Shown: one piece after another, positions 33,661-41,811 of the stretch
How positions within the stretch are numbered: the first letter of the stretch is position 1
Layout of the letters: each line of letters opens with the position of its first letter
Notes under the pieces: generated by a model
Told to the model about the DNA's origin: nothing
The model's input: only the letters and a program-made list of their open reading frames with translations
Database searches by the model: none
Program-made: the position numbers and the translations under genes
DNA from: Phycisphaerae bacterium
GTDB taxonomy: Bacteria; Planctomycetota; Phycisphaerae; UBA1845
Direction: 5' to 3'
Length of the DNA: 53,493 nucleotides
Assembly: GCA_029260055.1 (NCBI GenBank)
Contig: JAJDDX010000097.1
Span: forward strand, 1-53,493

Positions 33661-35157
33661 ATGCAATTCGGCATTTCAGAGTGTCTTACGCATTGGGGGC
33701 TATACCACTCAGACGCCCCTGCCGTGAGCGCGAACGGCGCGTGCTACTCATACGCCGAGTGCAATCGGATGATTGACGCTACCAGCCATTTGATTGACGC
33801 GAGCTTCGCTCAGGATCGGCGAATCGCGGTTGCGGCGCGACGGAAGGTAGAGCTTCTTCTCGGAATCGTGAGCATCTTGCGAACCGGCAGATCTGTCGTA
33901 CTTCTGAACCCGGGACTTGAGGACGAGGCGATTCGCCAGAACATAGGAGAGGCGGAGGTTTCTGCTTTTCTATTCGACTCGGCGCGGTTCTCGGAATCCC
34001 TCCCCGCTGACGCACGTATGGTACCCCTTCAACCGCTAGATCACTTGACGAGCGCAGGCCCACCGTATGTCCCATCTACCTTCGCGCTTCGAGAGCAAGA
34101 GTGGGGCGTGCTCTTCTCCTCGGGGACGAGCGGCACTCCAAAAGGGATTGAGCGCGATCACGAGTCAATCGTAACGGAACTGCTCGGCTGGGTGCTGGAA
34201 CTCGAGCTACGCAGCGGTGATAGATTCTACATTGGGCGACCACTATACTACACAGGAGGTCTTGTGCTCGCGCTCTCTACACTCCTTGTTGGCGGAATGG
34301 TGTACCTGAACGACACGGACGATGCCCCGTCGTCGGTAACGGGTGCAGGGGACGTGTGGGCGGACTACCAAATCGTTGCGAAGCAGCAGTCCCTGGATTG
34401 GGCGTTCTTTCTGCCTGACCAAGTGAGACGGTTTGTCGCCATTTGTCGGCGTACTGAAAACAACGAGATCTTCGGCTCCAAGACGATTCTGGTTATGGGT
34501 GCACCGATAGACGGAGCGGAGAAGAAGGAGGCCGCAGAGCTTCTCCAGAGCGGGATCGTCGAATCGTGGGGCAATACGGAATCCCTGGGTACGATCACCG
34601 AAGTCTCAGATATTGAGATCCGTCCAAACTCGATTGGTCGACCGTTTCTGACAGATCGGCTTTGGATCGTAGATGAGCGGGGGAACCCCCTGCCCCCACA
34701 TTCGGCGGGCAGGATCGCTGGGAATGAGGAAGCTGGTTTCTGTAGGTACGCTAATCGTCCGGAGGAAACGGGCCAAGTGAAAAGGGCCAACCGGATCATC
34801 TCCAGCGATGTCGGTTACACGGACGCAGATGGCTATTTCTACATTCACGGACGGGTGGAAGATGAGCTATCGGATGGTGTGTTTTTACCTTTGATAGAGG
34901 CGGAGCTTCGGCGCATGCCAGAGATTGACGATTGCTGCGTCCTTCCCGATTCAGAGGAGAGACAGAGAATCTCAGTTCTCCTCATACCGACCTCGCGATC
35001 GAAACTATCCGAAGCTGAGCTTGAAGGGTGCGTCCAGAGCGCTCTCCCAGCCGGTGTCGATCTGCGTTGCGTGAAAACCACGGACGATCTTCCCGTTCTT
35101 CCGTCCGGGAAAAAAGACAGGGTCAAATGCGCTCAACTCCTGGCGAGTCCACAGTGA
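33661..35157 (+). CDS. AMP-forming acyl/aminoacyl ligase (ANL superfamily)
   Basis: A 498-residue adenylate-forming enzyme. Core motifs are present in order: FSSGTSGTPKG (A3, near 152-162), ESWGNTES (A5), SDVGYTDADGYFYIHGR (A7-A8 region) and LPSGKKDR with the catalytic A10 lysine near 484. It activates a carboxylate as an acyl-adenylate and transfers it to a thiol or amine. There is no fused carrier domain and no carrier protein gene nearby, so the acceptor is probably CoA or a free amine. Its stop overlaps the start of the PLP decarboxylase (GTGA). The specificity pocket was not assigned. Confidence 0.9.
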   Translation: MQFGISECLTHWGLYHSDAPAVSANGACYSYAECNRMIDATSHLIDASFAQDRRIAVAARRKVELLLGIVSILRTGRSVVLLNPGLEDEAIRQNIGEAEVSAFLFDSARFSESLPADARMVPLQPLDHLTSAGPPYVPSTFALREQEWGVLFSSGTSGTPKGIERDHESIVTELLGWVLELELRSGDRFYIGRPLYYTGGLVLALSTLLVGGMVYLNDTDDAPSSVTGAGDVWADYQIVAKQQSLDWAFFLPDQVRRFVAICRRTENNEIFGSKTILVMGAPIDGAEKKEAAELLQSGIVESWGNTESLGTITEVSDIEIRPNSIGRPFLTDRLWIVDERGNPLPPHSAGRIAGNEEAGFCRYANRPEETGQVKRANRIISSDVGYTDADGYFYIHGRVEDELSDGVFLPLIEAELRRMPEIDDCCVLPDSEERQRISVLLIPTSRSKLSEAELEGCVQSALPAGVDLRCVKTTDDLPVLPSGKKDRVKCAQLLASPQ

Positions 35158-36359
35158 ATCAAGACTACTGGACCCCTCTCATCTCCTCTGCGCTTAGGGC
35201 GTGCGGCACTCCGTGTTACTTGTTCTGTTGGCAGCCCGTGCAGGATGTTCTTGACGGGTGTCCGCGCACCAGGTCAGGATTACCGATTCGGCACTGGCTG
35301 TCGTTCAAAACGCAACCCTTGCGCCCACTGGTGCGGCGCTGGAAGGAGACGGGTCAGGGTGCTGAAGTCGTCAGCGAGTTTGAGTTGCGTGCTGCGCTTC
35401 GAGAGGGCTTTGAACCCAGCGACATATTGGTGAATGGTGTAGCGAAACACACCTGGCTAACCGACGTCAATGTTGGACGGCTTCGCGTTCAGCTAGACTC
35501 CTTGGCTGAGGTGGCACCTATCGCTCGGGCCGCTCGCGAACTCGGTTGGACCATTGGGATTCGTTGCCACGTCAAGGACGAGCACGACGCAGACGAACCT
35601 GAGTTTGGGGGGCAGTTCGGCCTTTCGCAAGATGAAGTTGGCGTGGCGGCCCGGGAGCTGGCCCGTGCCCGGGTCCAAGTCGCGGGCATGCACTTTCATC
35701 TCCGCAGCAACGTGTCCTCGGTTAGTGCCTATCGCAGAGCGGTCCGCGAGGTTGCCGCGGTGTCTAGATCGTGCGGGCTTCACCCAGAATACGTTGATTG
35801 CGGAGGCGGCGTGCCAGTTCCTGGCGAGTATCCGACTGACGGCAGCGAAGCGGCCTTCGCTTCTTTCAATATGGCTGACTACTGGCGCGTACTCGATTCC
35901 ATCCCAGCACTTTTCGACCGGTGCGCAGAGATCTGGCTAGAGAACGGCCGTTATCTGACCGCCAGAGCTGGGGTGTTCATTACTCGGGTAGTGGATGTCA
36001 AAAACCGACCTGACTGTCGCTACCTGATCTGCGATGGTGGCCGTACGAATCATGCTCTCGTCTCTGATTGGGAGACTCACGAGTTCTTCACGATCCCTGA
36101 GCGAAATGGCACGCGGGTGCTGACCACCGTGTGCGGGCCGACGTGCATGGCCTTTGACCGCATGGTTCGTCAAGTCCTTCCGGATGACATCGCCGTTGGA
36201 GACGTGTTTGTCTGGCGGAACGCCGGCGCCTACCATATCCCTTGGGAGACGAGGTTCTCTCACGGCCTGGCGCCAGTCGTCTGGGCTGATGCGAACGGGC
36301 AGTGCCTTGTCGCACGACGCCGCGAGACGTTTGACGAATGGTGGGCAATGTGGTGCTAA
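35154..36359 (+). CDS. Fold-type III PLP-dependent decarboxylase
   Basis: A 401-residue protein of the ornithine/diaminopimelate/arginine decarboxylase group 2. The PLP lysine is K52 in WLSFKTQP; also present are GMHFHLRSN (near 179), the glycine-rich phosphate loop DCGGGVPVPGEYP (near 215-227), ENGRYLTA (near 262), CGPTCMAFD (near 326-334) and NAGAYHIPW (near 357). The cysteine loop reads CGPTCMAFD instead of CGPxCESxD, so the substrate probably differs from lysine, ornithine or DAP. Relatives act on carrier-bound or unusual amino acids in natural-product pathways and in exosortase-linked clusters that also contain an acyl-AMP ligase. It is translationally coupled to the ligase gene. Confidence 0.85.
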   Translation: MNQDYWTPLISSALRACGTPCYLFCWQPVQDVLDGCPRTRSGLPIRHWLSFKTQPLRPLVRRWKETGQGAEVVSEFELRAALREGFEPSDILVNGVAKHTWLTDVNVGRLRVQLDSLAEVAPIARAARELGWTIGIRCHVKDEHDADEPEFGGQFGLSQDEVGVAARELARARVQVAGMHFHLRSNVSSVSAYRRAVREVAAVSRSCGLHPEYVDCGGGVPVPGEYPTDGSEAAFASFNMADYWRVLDSIPALFDRCAEIWLENGRYLTARAGVFITRVVDVKNRPDCRYLICDGGRTNHALVSDWETHEFFTIPERNGTRVLTTVCGPTCMAFDRMVRQVLPDDIAVGDVFVWRNAGAYHIPWETRFSHGLAPVVWADANGQCLVARRRETFDEWWAMWC

Positions 36360-36402
36360 ACCGCCGGAGTTACGGTGCGATGGAAAGTGCGCGTGCTGGT
36401 AT

Positions 36403-37275
36403 ATGAGCGACACGATGAAGCGATTCTCTCCAACTTGGATAATGCGAACGCGCAGTGGGTTTAAGGCAGGCTTCGGCGCCTTTATCGTCGCAGTCGGTGT
36501 AAGCGGAGCGATTGTCGGGGGCATCTCTGCAACCGACACCCGCGTTCCGCTGCCCATCGTCGTCGCCTTTCCTTTCGCCTGCGCTGCGATTGGCACGCTA
36601 GTGGCCTATATCCGAGGGAGGTTCGTTCTCCTACCCGATTCCCTAGTCGATGAGATGAGCGCGGACGGTCGCTACACATGCACGGTTATGACGCGATCAC
36701 ACCTGCGCGAGGCTTGCGAGATGTCGCGCCCCTATTACGGGCACGAGTACGTCGCAGCCGACCAGGTCGAGCAGTGGCGCCAGAAAAACCCCAGCGCGTT
36801 TCTGGGTATAACGAACGCCCATAATGAGCTGTGCGCAGGGTTTGGCATTATTGGGCTTGTGCCGAGCTTCATGGACTTCTATGTTGCCGGAAAGCTACAG
36901 GACACGCAGATTGACGCAATCAACGTCTGTTCGGCGAACGAGACAAAGCAGCTGACCTGCCTGTATATCAGCGGCGTCATCGTTCGCGACTCTGCGACTT
37001 ACATTGGGCGGAAGCGCGCATTCGTCTTGCTCTGGGCGATACTGACATATATACACCGCAGCTTCGGCCTTGAGCAGGAGCGGGAGCTGTTTGCACTTGC
37101 CGTAACGAAGGAGTCGGAGAGGCTCATGAAGCACATCGGGTTCGAACTCGCGTGTCCTGCCAACCGCCGCGTTGATAGGTACAACCTCTTCAAGTTCCGC
37201 CTCACCAGGAAGAGTTGGACAGCCACCTGCAGCCGGATCGGCGATCTCTCCGCAATGTGCGAGTTTTGCGATTGA
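36403..37275 (+). CDS. Membrane-anchored GNAT-type acyltransferase
   Basis: A 290-residue protein with two N-terminal membrane spans (about 22-42 and 52-72) and a cytoplasmic GNAT-like domain (about 90-270). The acetyl-CoA fold is suggested by the strand LYISGVIVRD, a following helix and the ELFALAVTKESERLMKHIGFEL block, where the KHIGFEL element is typical of GNAT enzymes. GNAT proteins N-acylate amines, so the amine produced by the upstream decarboxylase is a plausible substrate, presented at the membrane. It lies 43 bp after the decarboxylase on the same strand. I start at ATG 36403; an in-frame ATG 12 nt later is possible. Confidence 0.65.
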   Translation: MSDTMKRFSPTWIMRTRSGFKAGFGAFIVAVGVSGAIVGGISATDTRVPLPIVVAFPFACAAIGTLVAYIRGRFVLLPDSLVDEMSADGRYTCTVMTRSHLREACEMSRPYYGHEYVAADQVEQWRQKNPSAFLGITNAHNELCAGFGIIGLVPSFMDFYVAGKLQDTQIDAINVCSANETKQLTCLYISGVIVRDSATYIGRKRAFVLLWAILTYIHRSFGLEQERELFALAVTKESERLMKHIGFELACPANRRVDRYNLFKFRLTRKSWTATCSRIGDLSAMCEFCD

Positions 37276-37312
37276 GTGTGATGCCTTCTTGGCAAAGCAG
37301 TGGAGAAGTGAC

Positions 37313-37831
37313 ATGGAGCGGCTGGTCTCTGTGGCCCCGATAGTGATGTCTGTTTTGGCTCTTGCGGTATCGATCACGGTGTTTTGCCTGCAGAGAACCC
37401 ACGATCGCCGGGTGCGGGGGTATCAGTCAGAAGTGCAGTTTACAGCGTGGTTCGGTGACGTGAACAGGGCGCTGATCGACTATCCGGAGTTGTGGGAGCT
37501 GTATTCAAATGACGACCAACCGTTGTCGAAGGAAACGGAGCGCCGGGTTCAGGGAATCGTGTACATGCAGTGCAACATGTTTGCTACCGTGTGCGCACAC
37601 TACGGGTACGGTGATCGCAGGTTAACGGGGCTGGAGCGGGAGCAGTGGGATGCTTGGCGGCGTACGATGTTGAGCTTGTTCTTCGAGAGCCGTATGACGC
37701 GCACGGTCTGGCAGTCCAGCTTTGCGAGGCGCCATTACCACAAGCGTTTTGTAGAGTTCATGGACGGACTTCTTTCGTCGGCGATGGAGAGCCGCGCAAC
37801 TGAAGGAGGGAGCGCGACGGGCCAAGCGTGA
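37313..37831 (+). CDS. Single-span membrane protein with helical cytosolic domain
   Basis: A 172-residue protein with one N-terminal span (about 5-25; VAPIVMSVLALAVSITVFCL), a basic stop and a long helical domain containing YPELWELY and WDAWRRTMLSLFFESRM. It resembles the protein encoded at 38421-38915 in layout and in several positions (Y..L/Q.E, P.L..L, W..W, F..FM). GGAGA lies 7 nt before the ATG. It starts 37 bp after the GNAT gene, so it may be the operon's last gene. The family is not recognised; such proteins occur near defence and toxin loci. Confidence 0.6.
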   Translation: MERLVSVAPIVMSVLALAVSITVFCLQRTHDRRVRGYQSEVQFTAWFGDVNRALIDYPELWELYSNDDQPLSKETERRVQGIVYMQCNMFATVCAHYGYGDRRLTGLEREQWDAWRRTMLSLFFESRMTRTVWQSSFARRHYHKRFVEFMDGLLSSAMESRATEGGSATGQA

Positions 37832-38420
37832 GCGTGCCTAGGTCCAGTGGCGATCACATGCCAAGCGGTGCGATCCGGCGCGCGATGGTGGCGCGGATCT
37901 ACCGGTTAGCGTGAGGGAACAGGCCGATATCGTTAAGTGTGGGTCACGAGTGCTCCGCACGCTTGCACCGGGCAGGTTCAAACCCGGCACTACTGGGCTG
38001 TCAAGACCGGCAACATGCCCCTAGCTGTCTTTCGTTCCGAGCACCCTGCATCCTTGCCCAGAGGGCGTGGCATCTAGGAACCCGGACGAGCGTGACCAGC
38101 TGGCACCGCGGGCGTTGGGCGTCGTCCGTGAACGGATGCACAGTCGATTTCAGGAACAGATTTCAACCTCAGGTGTTTCGGCTCATGCCTTGCTCGGGCC
38201 TCAACAACCGCGCGGCGCGTCCGCCTTGCTTCCGCGGCGTCGTTCCATTCCCGCCAGTTTGCGCCCACAATCGCAATGGCTATTTCCTGCTGCCGGTCCA
38301 GATTCGACGGGTCAGAGCCTGGTGCTTCAAGAACGGGTCCGGATGGCCTCTACGGGAAAGACAGCCTACTCAAGACACCGCACAGGGACATCCGTGTGAG
38401 ACGCCACCTCGCGACCCGAG
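37832..38420. other. Intergenic region
   Basis: This 589-bp stretch has a plus-strand open frame (37939-38463) with Cys-, Arg- and Pro-rich composition that looks like chance. A short segment near 37965-37992 resembles a tRNA T-arm but has no acceptor or anticodon arm. No gene is supported. Confidence 0.4.
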
Positions 38421-38915
38421 CTACGCCCGTTTCTTCGCGTTGGCAACAAGCTGGCCCATATAGGCTACGAACTCAGAGTCGAACTGGCCCCCGAGATGCT
38501 CTTGCCAGCATGCTTGGAAGTCTCTTCGGCCCGCCCACTCTCGTAGATAGTGGTCCCAGCCTGTCCACTGCCGTCTCTTGAATTCGGAAGCGTGGTCTCG
38601 ATTGTAGAGGAAGAAGGCACTTTCGAGCATCGAAACGAGAATCTCGAACGCAACCATCCGGCGCTTCTGTTGGTCCGGTGTCAGGGCCTTTTTTGTGTCG
38701 GGATCGTAGTCATGGAGGGGTAGGTCGGGGTTCTCCAGGCATAGTCTCAAGAAGTTCGAATACTCGGATTGGAGGGCGCGGTAGGTTTCTTGCTCTCTCG
38801 CAACTCGTACCTGCTGGCGGTCGCGGACAAAGATCCAGATCGCGAGCGGTATTCCGAAGAACGCGGCCACGTTTGAAAGAACAGCCGTAATGCCAATGAG
38901 CGAGTCTAGAGTCAA
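38421..38915 (-). CDS. Single-span membrane protein with helical cytosolic domain (paralogue)
   Basis: A 164-residue protein with the same plan as the gene at 37313-37831: an N-terminal span (about 10-30; AVLSNVAAFFGIPLAIWIFV), a charged linker RDRQQVRVAREQETY and a helical domain with MLESAFFLYNRD and WTGWDHYLREW. It starts with TTG at 38915, with GGAGG about 8 nt upstream. It faces the other paralogue across a 0.6-kb gap. Function unknown; a membrane-acting effector or inhibitor pair is one option. Confidence 0.6.
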   Translation of the reverse strand: MTLDSLIGITAVLSNVAAFFGIPLAIWIFVRDRQQVRVAREQETYRALQSEYSNFLRLCLENPDLPLHDYDPDTKKALTPDQQKRRMVAFEILVSMLESAFFLYNRDHASEFKRRQWTGWDHYLREWAGRRDFQACWQEHLGGQFDSEFVAYMGQLVANAKKRA

Positions 38916-39273
38916 TGCGAGTGCCTCCTATCCACGCAGGGTCGAGCGGAACGTGTCGTCAGCCCAGGCTCTATCTGCTTCCCTTGGGTCCACGAACAGC
39001 CGGTTTCGACGGCCAATTCTGCTCGGTCTCGGCCCGTCGCTCGGACAAGAACTACTGTCATGACCCGAGGCCACGGCATGCCGCTCTCACGCGCGTCCCG
39101 AGCCGACGAAGGCACACGGTAACTCCCCACTCAACTCGCCCAGTTCCACCCGGAAGACGTCTTCAGCAACGACACCGGGTTTTCCGTTGAATCGAGCGGG
39201 GAGGCTACGTAGGATGGTCGTTAGGTGGGCGGCATCGGGAAGAGCCGGATCGCACATCTAGCGGAGAGCGTAT
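38916..39273. other. Intergenic region
   Basis: This 358-bp stretch separates two oppositely oriented membrane-protein genes and should contain both promoters. Open frames here are short and unlikely. Nothing else was found. Confidence 0.35.
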
Positions 39274-39744
39274 ATGCGAGGTCATGAAGCTCGGGTCTTG
39301 GCTCTCGGCTTGGCCGCATTCATCGTCATGTGCGTCGTGGCGACTCCACCGAAGTTCTGGACGCAGATGATCCTCGTTCTCGCATTGCTGGTGTGTGGCG
39401 TACTATTCCTCGTTGGCTACGCAATAGACTTTGTGATTATGCGGGCGATTGGAATTGCGATAGCTGGCGTGTGCGGGATCGCTGCTGCTGAGGTGGTGCG
39501 GCTGGGCCTCCGGGTCGTTGGCATCGTGTCGCTTGTTGCTACGCTCATCACCATCGGCGTCGCTTTTTCACGCTTGCCAGTAGTGAACGCGCTTGCCCTG
39601 GAGACGATTCCTACCGAGTATCTTGGAATCGCCGGAGGGTGCAGACTTGCGGAGAGAGTCATCGCGACGTTCGGTGCGATATACGTGAAGAGCTTGCTAG
39701 TTGTCTCCTTTGGCTCGCTTGCGATTGGGGCGGCATCGGATTAA
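39274..39744 (+). CDS. Multi-span membrane protein
   Basis: A 156-residue, very hydrophobic protein with four or five predicted spans (about 8-25, 30-50, 52-70, 76-98, 130-150) and few charged residues. GCGGAG lies about 8 nt before the ATG. No family is recognised. It is one of several small membrane proteins clustered between the small-molecule operon and the Gabija-like genes. Confidence 0.55.
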   Translation: MRGHEARVLALGLAAFIVMCVVATPPKFWTQMILVLALLVCGVLFLVGYAIDFVIMRAIGIAIAGVCGIAAAEVVRLGLRVVGIVSLVATLITIGVAFSRLPVVNALALETIPTEYLGIAGGCRLAERVIATFGAIYVKSLLVVSFGSLAIGAASD

Positions 39745-40108
39745 CCGGTCGGACGGTGCTGACCTCAGGTCGGGACCGGGTATGAGGGCAGGTCACGCTC
39801 ATCGTGCTGGTGTTTGTCGTGGTTTTCGCCGTTGGGCCGGTCCGAGGGAGGACTTCTGCGGGGGGCGGCTTGGCACACCGCCGTAAAGGGGCAGGTTAGG
39901 GGAACCGGATGGCGAATACCTCTGACTATAGTGCGTTCGCGCAAACATCACGCAGTGCTACCTGCCACGGCATTCTGCACTTTCGTGCGCGAGTTCTCGC
40001 CACTCGGGCTGCGTGCGGGCCGGATCGAGAAAGGCACCTGCGCGGTCGAGGTCGGATCGTCCTACGACCAGCCACCCCGCGCAGAAGTCAAGAGAAAAAA
40101 GTGCTGTT
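39745..40108. other. Intergenic region with left copy of the 44-bp inverted repeat
   Basis: Most of this 364-bp stretch has no supported gene. It contains a fragment of a coding sequence (about 39960-40110, plus strand) whose translation LPATAFCTFVREFSPLGLR matches the frame of the 94-residue protein at 41472-41756. It has no credible start of its own. Confidence 0.4.
39971..40014 (+). repeat. 44-bp perfect inverted repeat, left copy
   Basis: This 44-base segment is identical to the reverse complement of 41679-41722. Both copies read in the same protein frame (FCTFVREFSPLGLR), and the flanks on each side are similar but diverged. The pair bounds a 1.66-kb segment containing two minus-strand genes. 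Confidence 0.85.
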
Positions 40109-40576
40109 TCAGTCGGCTTCCCGAAGAATCTTGGCAAGGAGACGCACGACGCGTTCACAAGCCAGCGCGGCCGCGACAGCGCAGTACACCAAGATGGCTG
40201 CAAGTAGCCACGCCCACCAGACGCCGGCCTTCAGTCCCATTACGAGCCCCACGACGCTGAAGACGGCCACCGCGATACACAGGTATACCGCATGCATCAG
40301 GTAGTCGATCAGTAGATCGTAGTACTTGCCCTGGAACGCGGGGTCCTTCATCATACGGAGAACACGCTGTCGCCCCATCGACATGATGATCGAAAGGGCT
40401 GTGCCGAGAAACCCGATCGCAATCGAACTCAGCGTGAGGGTCGATTGAAGGAGGCTGGCCGTCTTGGTGTCAGCAGGAAGAGGGCAGTCGACCGTCCATA
40501 TGCGGATAGCTAGGAAGGCGGCGCTCACCACGCCCGCGACCACGAACGGGTAGCTGCGCTCTTTGCGGATTGTCAC
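40109..40576 (-). CDS. Multi-span membrane protein
   Basis: A 155-residue protein with about four hydrophobic spans (10-28, 42-65, 92-112, 118-140), a short extracytoplasmic loop containing CPLPADT and a basic C-terminal helix. The GTG start at 40576 is preceded by a strong AGGAGGT site. It follows the zinc-ribbon gene on the same strand. No family is recognised; it lies inside the segment bounded by the 44-bp inverted repeats. Confidence 0.6.
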   Translation of the reverse strand: MTIRKERSYPFVVAGVVSAAFLAIRIWTVDCPLPADTKTASLLQSTLTLSSIAIGFLGTALSIIMSMGRQRVLRMMKDPAFQGKYYDLLIDYLMHAVYLCIAVAVFSVVGLVMGLKAGVWWAWLLAAILVYCAVAAALACERVVRLLAKILREAD

Positions 40577-40660
40577 CGCCCACCTCCTATCGAGGCTTTG
40601 CGAACAACTTCCTCAGGTCAGCAAGCCGCGCCTCGAACCCCTTACGCACCGCCGCGACCC

Positions 40661-41152
40661 TCACCTCATTCCGACGCCGCTCAGGAACCCGAGCCACATC
40701 AGTACGGTTCCCACGGTCCGCACGGAACGCGCTTCACGTACAAGTGCCTCCCCCTCTTTCGCCGATCGGTTGGCCTCGCCCGCCTCGCGCTGCGCTCGCT
40801 CTGACGCTCGTCGCCGGCTAAACTCCTCGGCGTCGAGGGTCTCCGCCTCCATCTGGTTTCTTAGCTTTTCGGCCTGCTTGGCGACTTGCTGCTCGTGACG
40901 GCGCGCACGCTCCGCTTCCGCGGTGCGTTTCCTTTCCGCCGCTTCGCGGTCGTGCCGGTCCTTCTCCGCCGCCTTCGCCAGCGCGCGCACTTCCCGGTCG
41001 CGTTCCCGGCTAAACTTACCGACCGGCGCCTTGTGGCCGCATTCCCTGCATGTAAGTAGCGGCAGTTGGCCGGGCGGCGCATTGAACACGGCGGCGTCGA
41101 CGGCCAAGCGGGTATGGCACTTCGGGCAGGCAACTTCGATAGCTTCCGACAT
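40661..41152 (-). CDS. Zinc-ribbon coiled-coil protein
   Basis: A 163-residue protein with an N-terminal zinc ribbon, CPKCHTRL and CRECGHK (CxxC...CxxC, residues about 9-39), a long highly charged coiled coil (about 50-140; alternating Lys/Arg and Glu/Ala) and a short hydrophobic C-terminal segment (VLMWLGFLSGVG). I start at ATG 41152, where the ribbon begins, instead of 41194. The stop overlaps a 25-codon frame in GTGA fashion whose product (EARLADLRKLFAKPR) looks like a natural continuation, so a frameshift near 40663 may have cut a longer protein. Confidence 0.6.
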   Translation of the reverse strand: MSEAIEVACPKCHTRLAVDAAVFNAPPGQLPLLTCRECGHKAPVGKFSRERDREVRALAKAAEKDRHDREAAERKRTAEAERARRHEQQVAKQAEKLRNQMEAETLDAEEFSRRRASERAQREAGEANRSAKEGEALVREARSVRTVGTVLMWLGFLSGVGMR

Positions 41153-41194
41153 GTTTCCGTCCTTGCGATCCACTCCCCGATCCGTTGCCCTCAT

Positions 41195-41471
41195 GATACC
41201 ACAGGGACCCGATGCAGCTATCAGGGGAAGTCCGGATCAGGACTCCGTTTCTCACAATTGGTTCCTGTCCGTTCTGTTTATTCCGTACTTGTTGTCAGAA
41301 AAGCACTTACGGTTTGGCGCTTTCCACGCCTCGGCTGCGCTTTCAGCATGTGATTTCGGCGGATTCGAGCAAGGGAGATAGGCATGTCGGGGCTCCGGAT
41401 TACATTGGCTCTCGTCGGTGCAGTTTCCACGACCGCACTCAACTGCCGGCGGGTGCGGCTGCACTCAGCGG
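41195..41471. other. Intergenic region
   Basis: These 277 bp hold no supported gene; the open frames across them are short and overlapping. It would contain the promoter of the leftward zinc-ribbon gene. Confidence 0.3.
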
Positions 41472-41756
41472 TCAGTCCATCAACCGTAGCGAACTGGGCC
41501 GGTCCCCCTGCGGCGCAAAGACGAGATACGACACGGCGAGATCGACATCGTATTCGGTCGTCTCGGGCAGGCGGTTGGTGAGATCCACGCTCGATACGGT
41601 CAGCGTCGGGTCTTCGATGTCGAACGCTGCATTCTTGCACGGCTCGCGCATGACGGTGCCTTCCGCGACCACACCCAGACGCAGCCCGAGTGGCGAGAAC
41701 TCGCGCACGAAAGTGCAGAATGTCGTGGCGGATAGCATCGCACGGACCGCCGGCAC
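41472..41756 (-). CDS. Hypothetical 94-residue protein downstream of gajB
   Basis: A small protein of unknown family. It begins with GTG at 41756, 55 bp after the GajB-like gene on the same strand, and contains SATTFCTFVREFSPLGLRLG followed by a strand-rich C-terminus. Part of it is duplicated, in inverted orientation and with 44 bp of perfect DNA identity, at 39971-40014. The frame is open further upstream, so the start is uncertain. It could be a third gene of the defence operon or a displaced gene fragment. Confidence 0.45.
   Translation of the reverse strand: MPAVRAMLSATTFCTFVREFSPLGLRLGVVAEGTVMREPCKNAAFDIEDPTLTVSSVDLTNRLPETTEYDVDLAVSYLVFAPQGDRPSSLRLMD
41679..41722 (-). repeat. 44-bp perfect inverted repeat, right copy
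   Basis: Reverse complement of 39971-40014 with no mismatch over 44 bases; it lies within the 94-residue protein gene at 41472-41756. Confidence 0.85.
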
Positions 41757-41811
41757 AACTCTGCGTCGACCAACGCGTCCGACGCCGGATGACGTTTTCG
41801 AGAGGGACAGG

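Noticed and set aside
32813-37275. Non-ribosomal peptide or polyketide cluster
   Set aside because: No carrier protein, condensation or ketosynthase domain is present; the ligase is a stand-alone enzyme.
37965-37992. tRNA T-arm-like segment, possible attachment site
   Set aside because: Only about nine bases match the tRNA-Val T-arm and no other tRNA arm is present.
37939-38463. 174-codon plus-strand frame
   Set aside because: Composition is Cys/Arg/Pro-rich without motif, it has no start signal and it overlaps the better-supported minus-strand gene.
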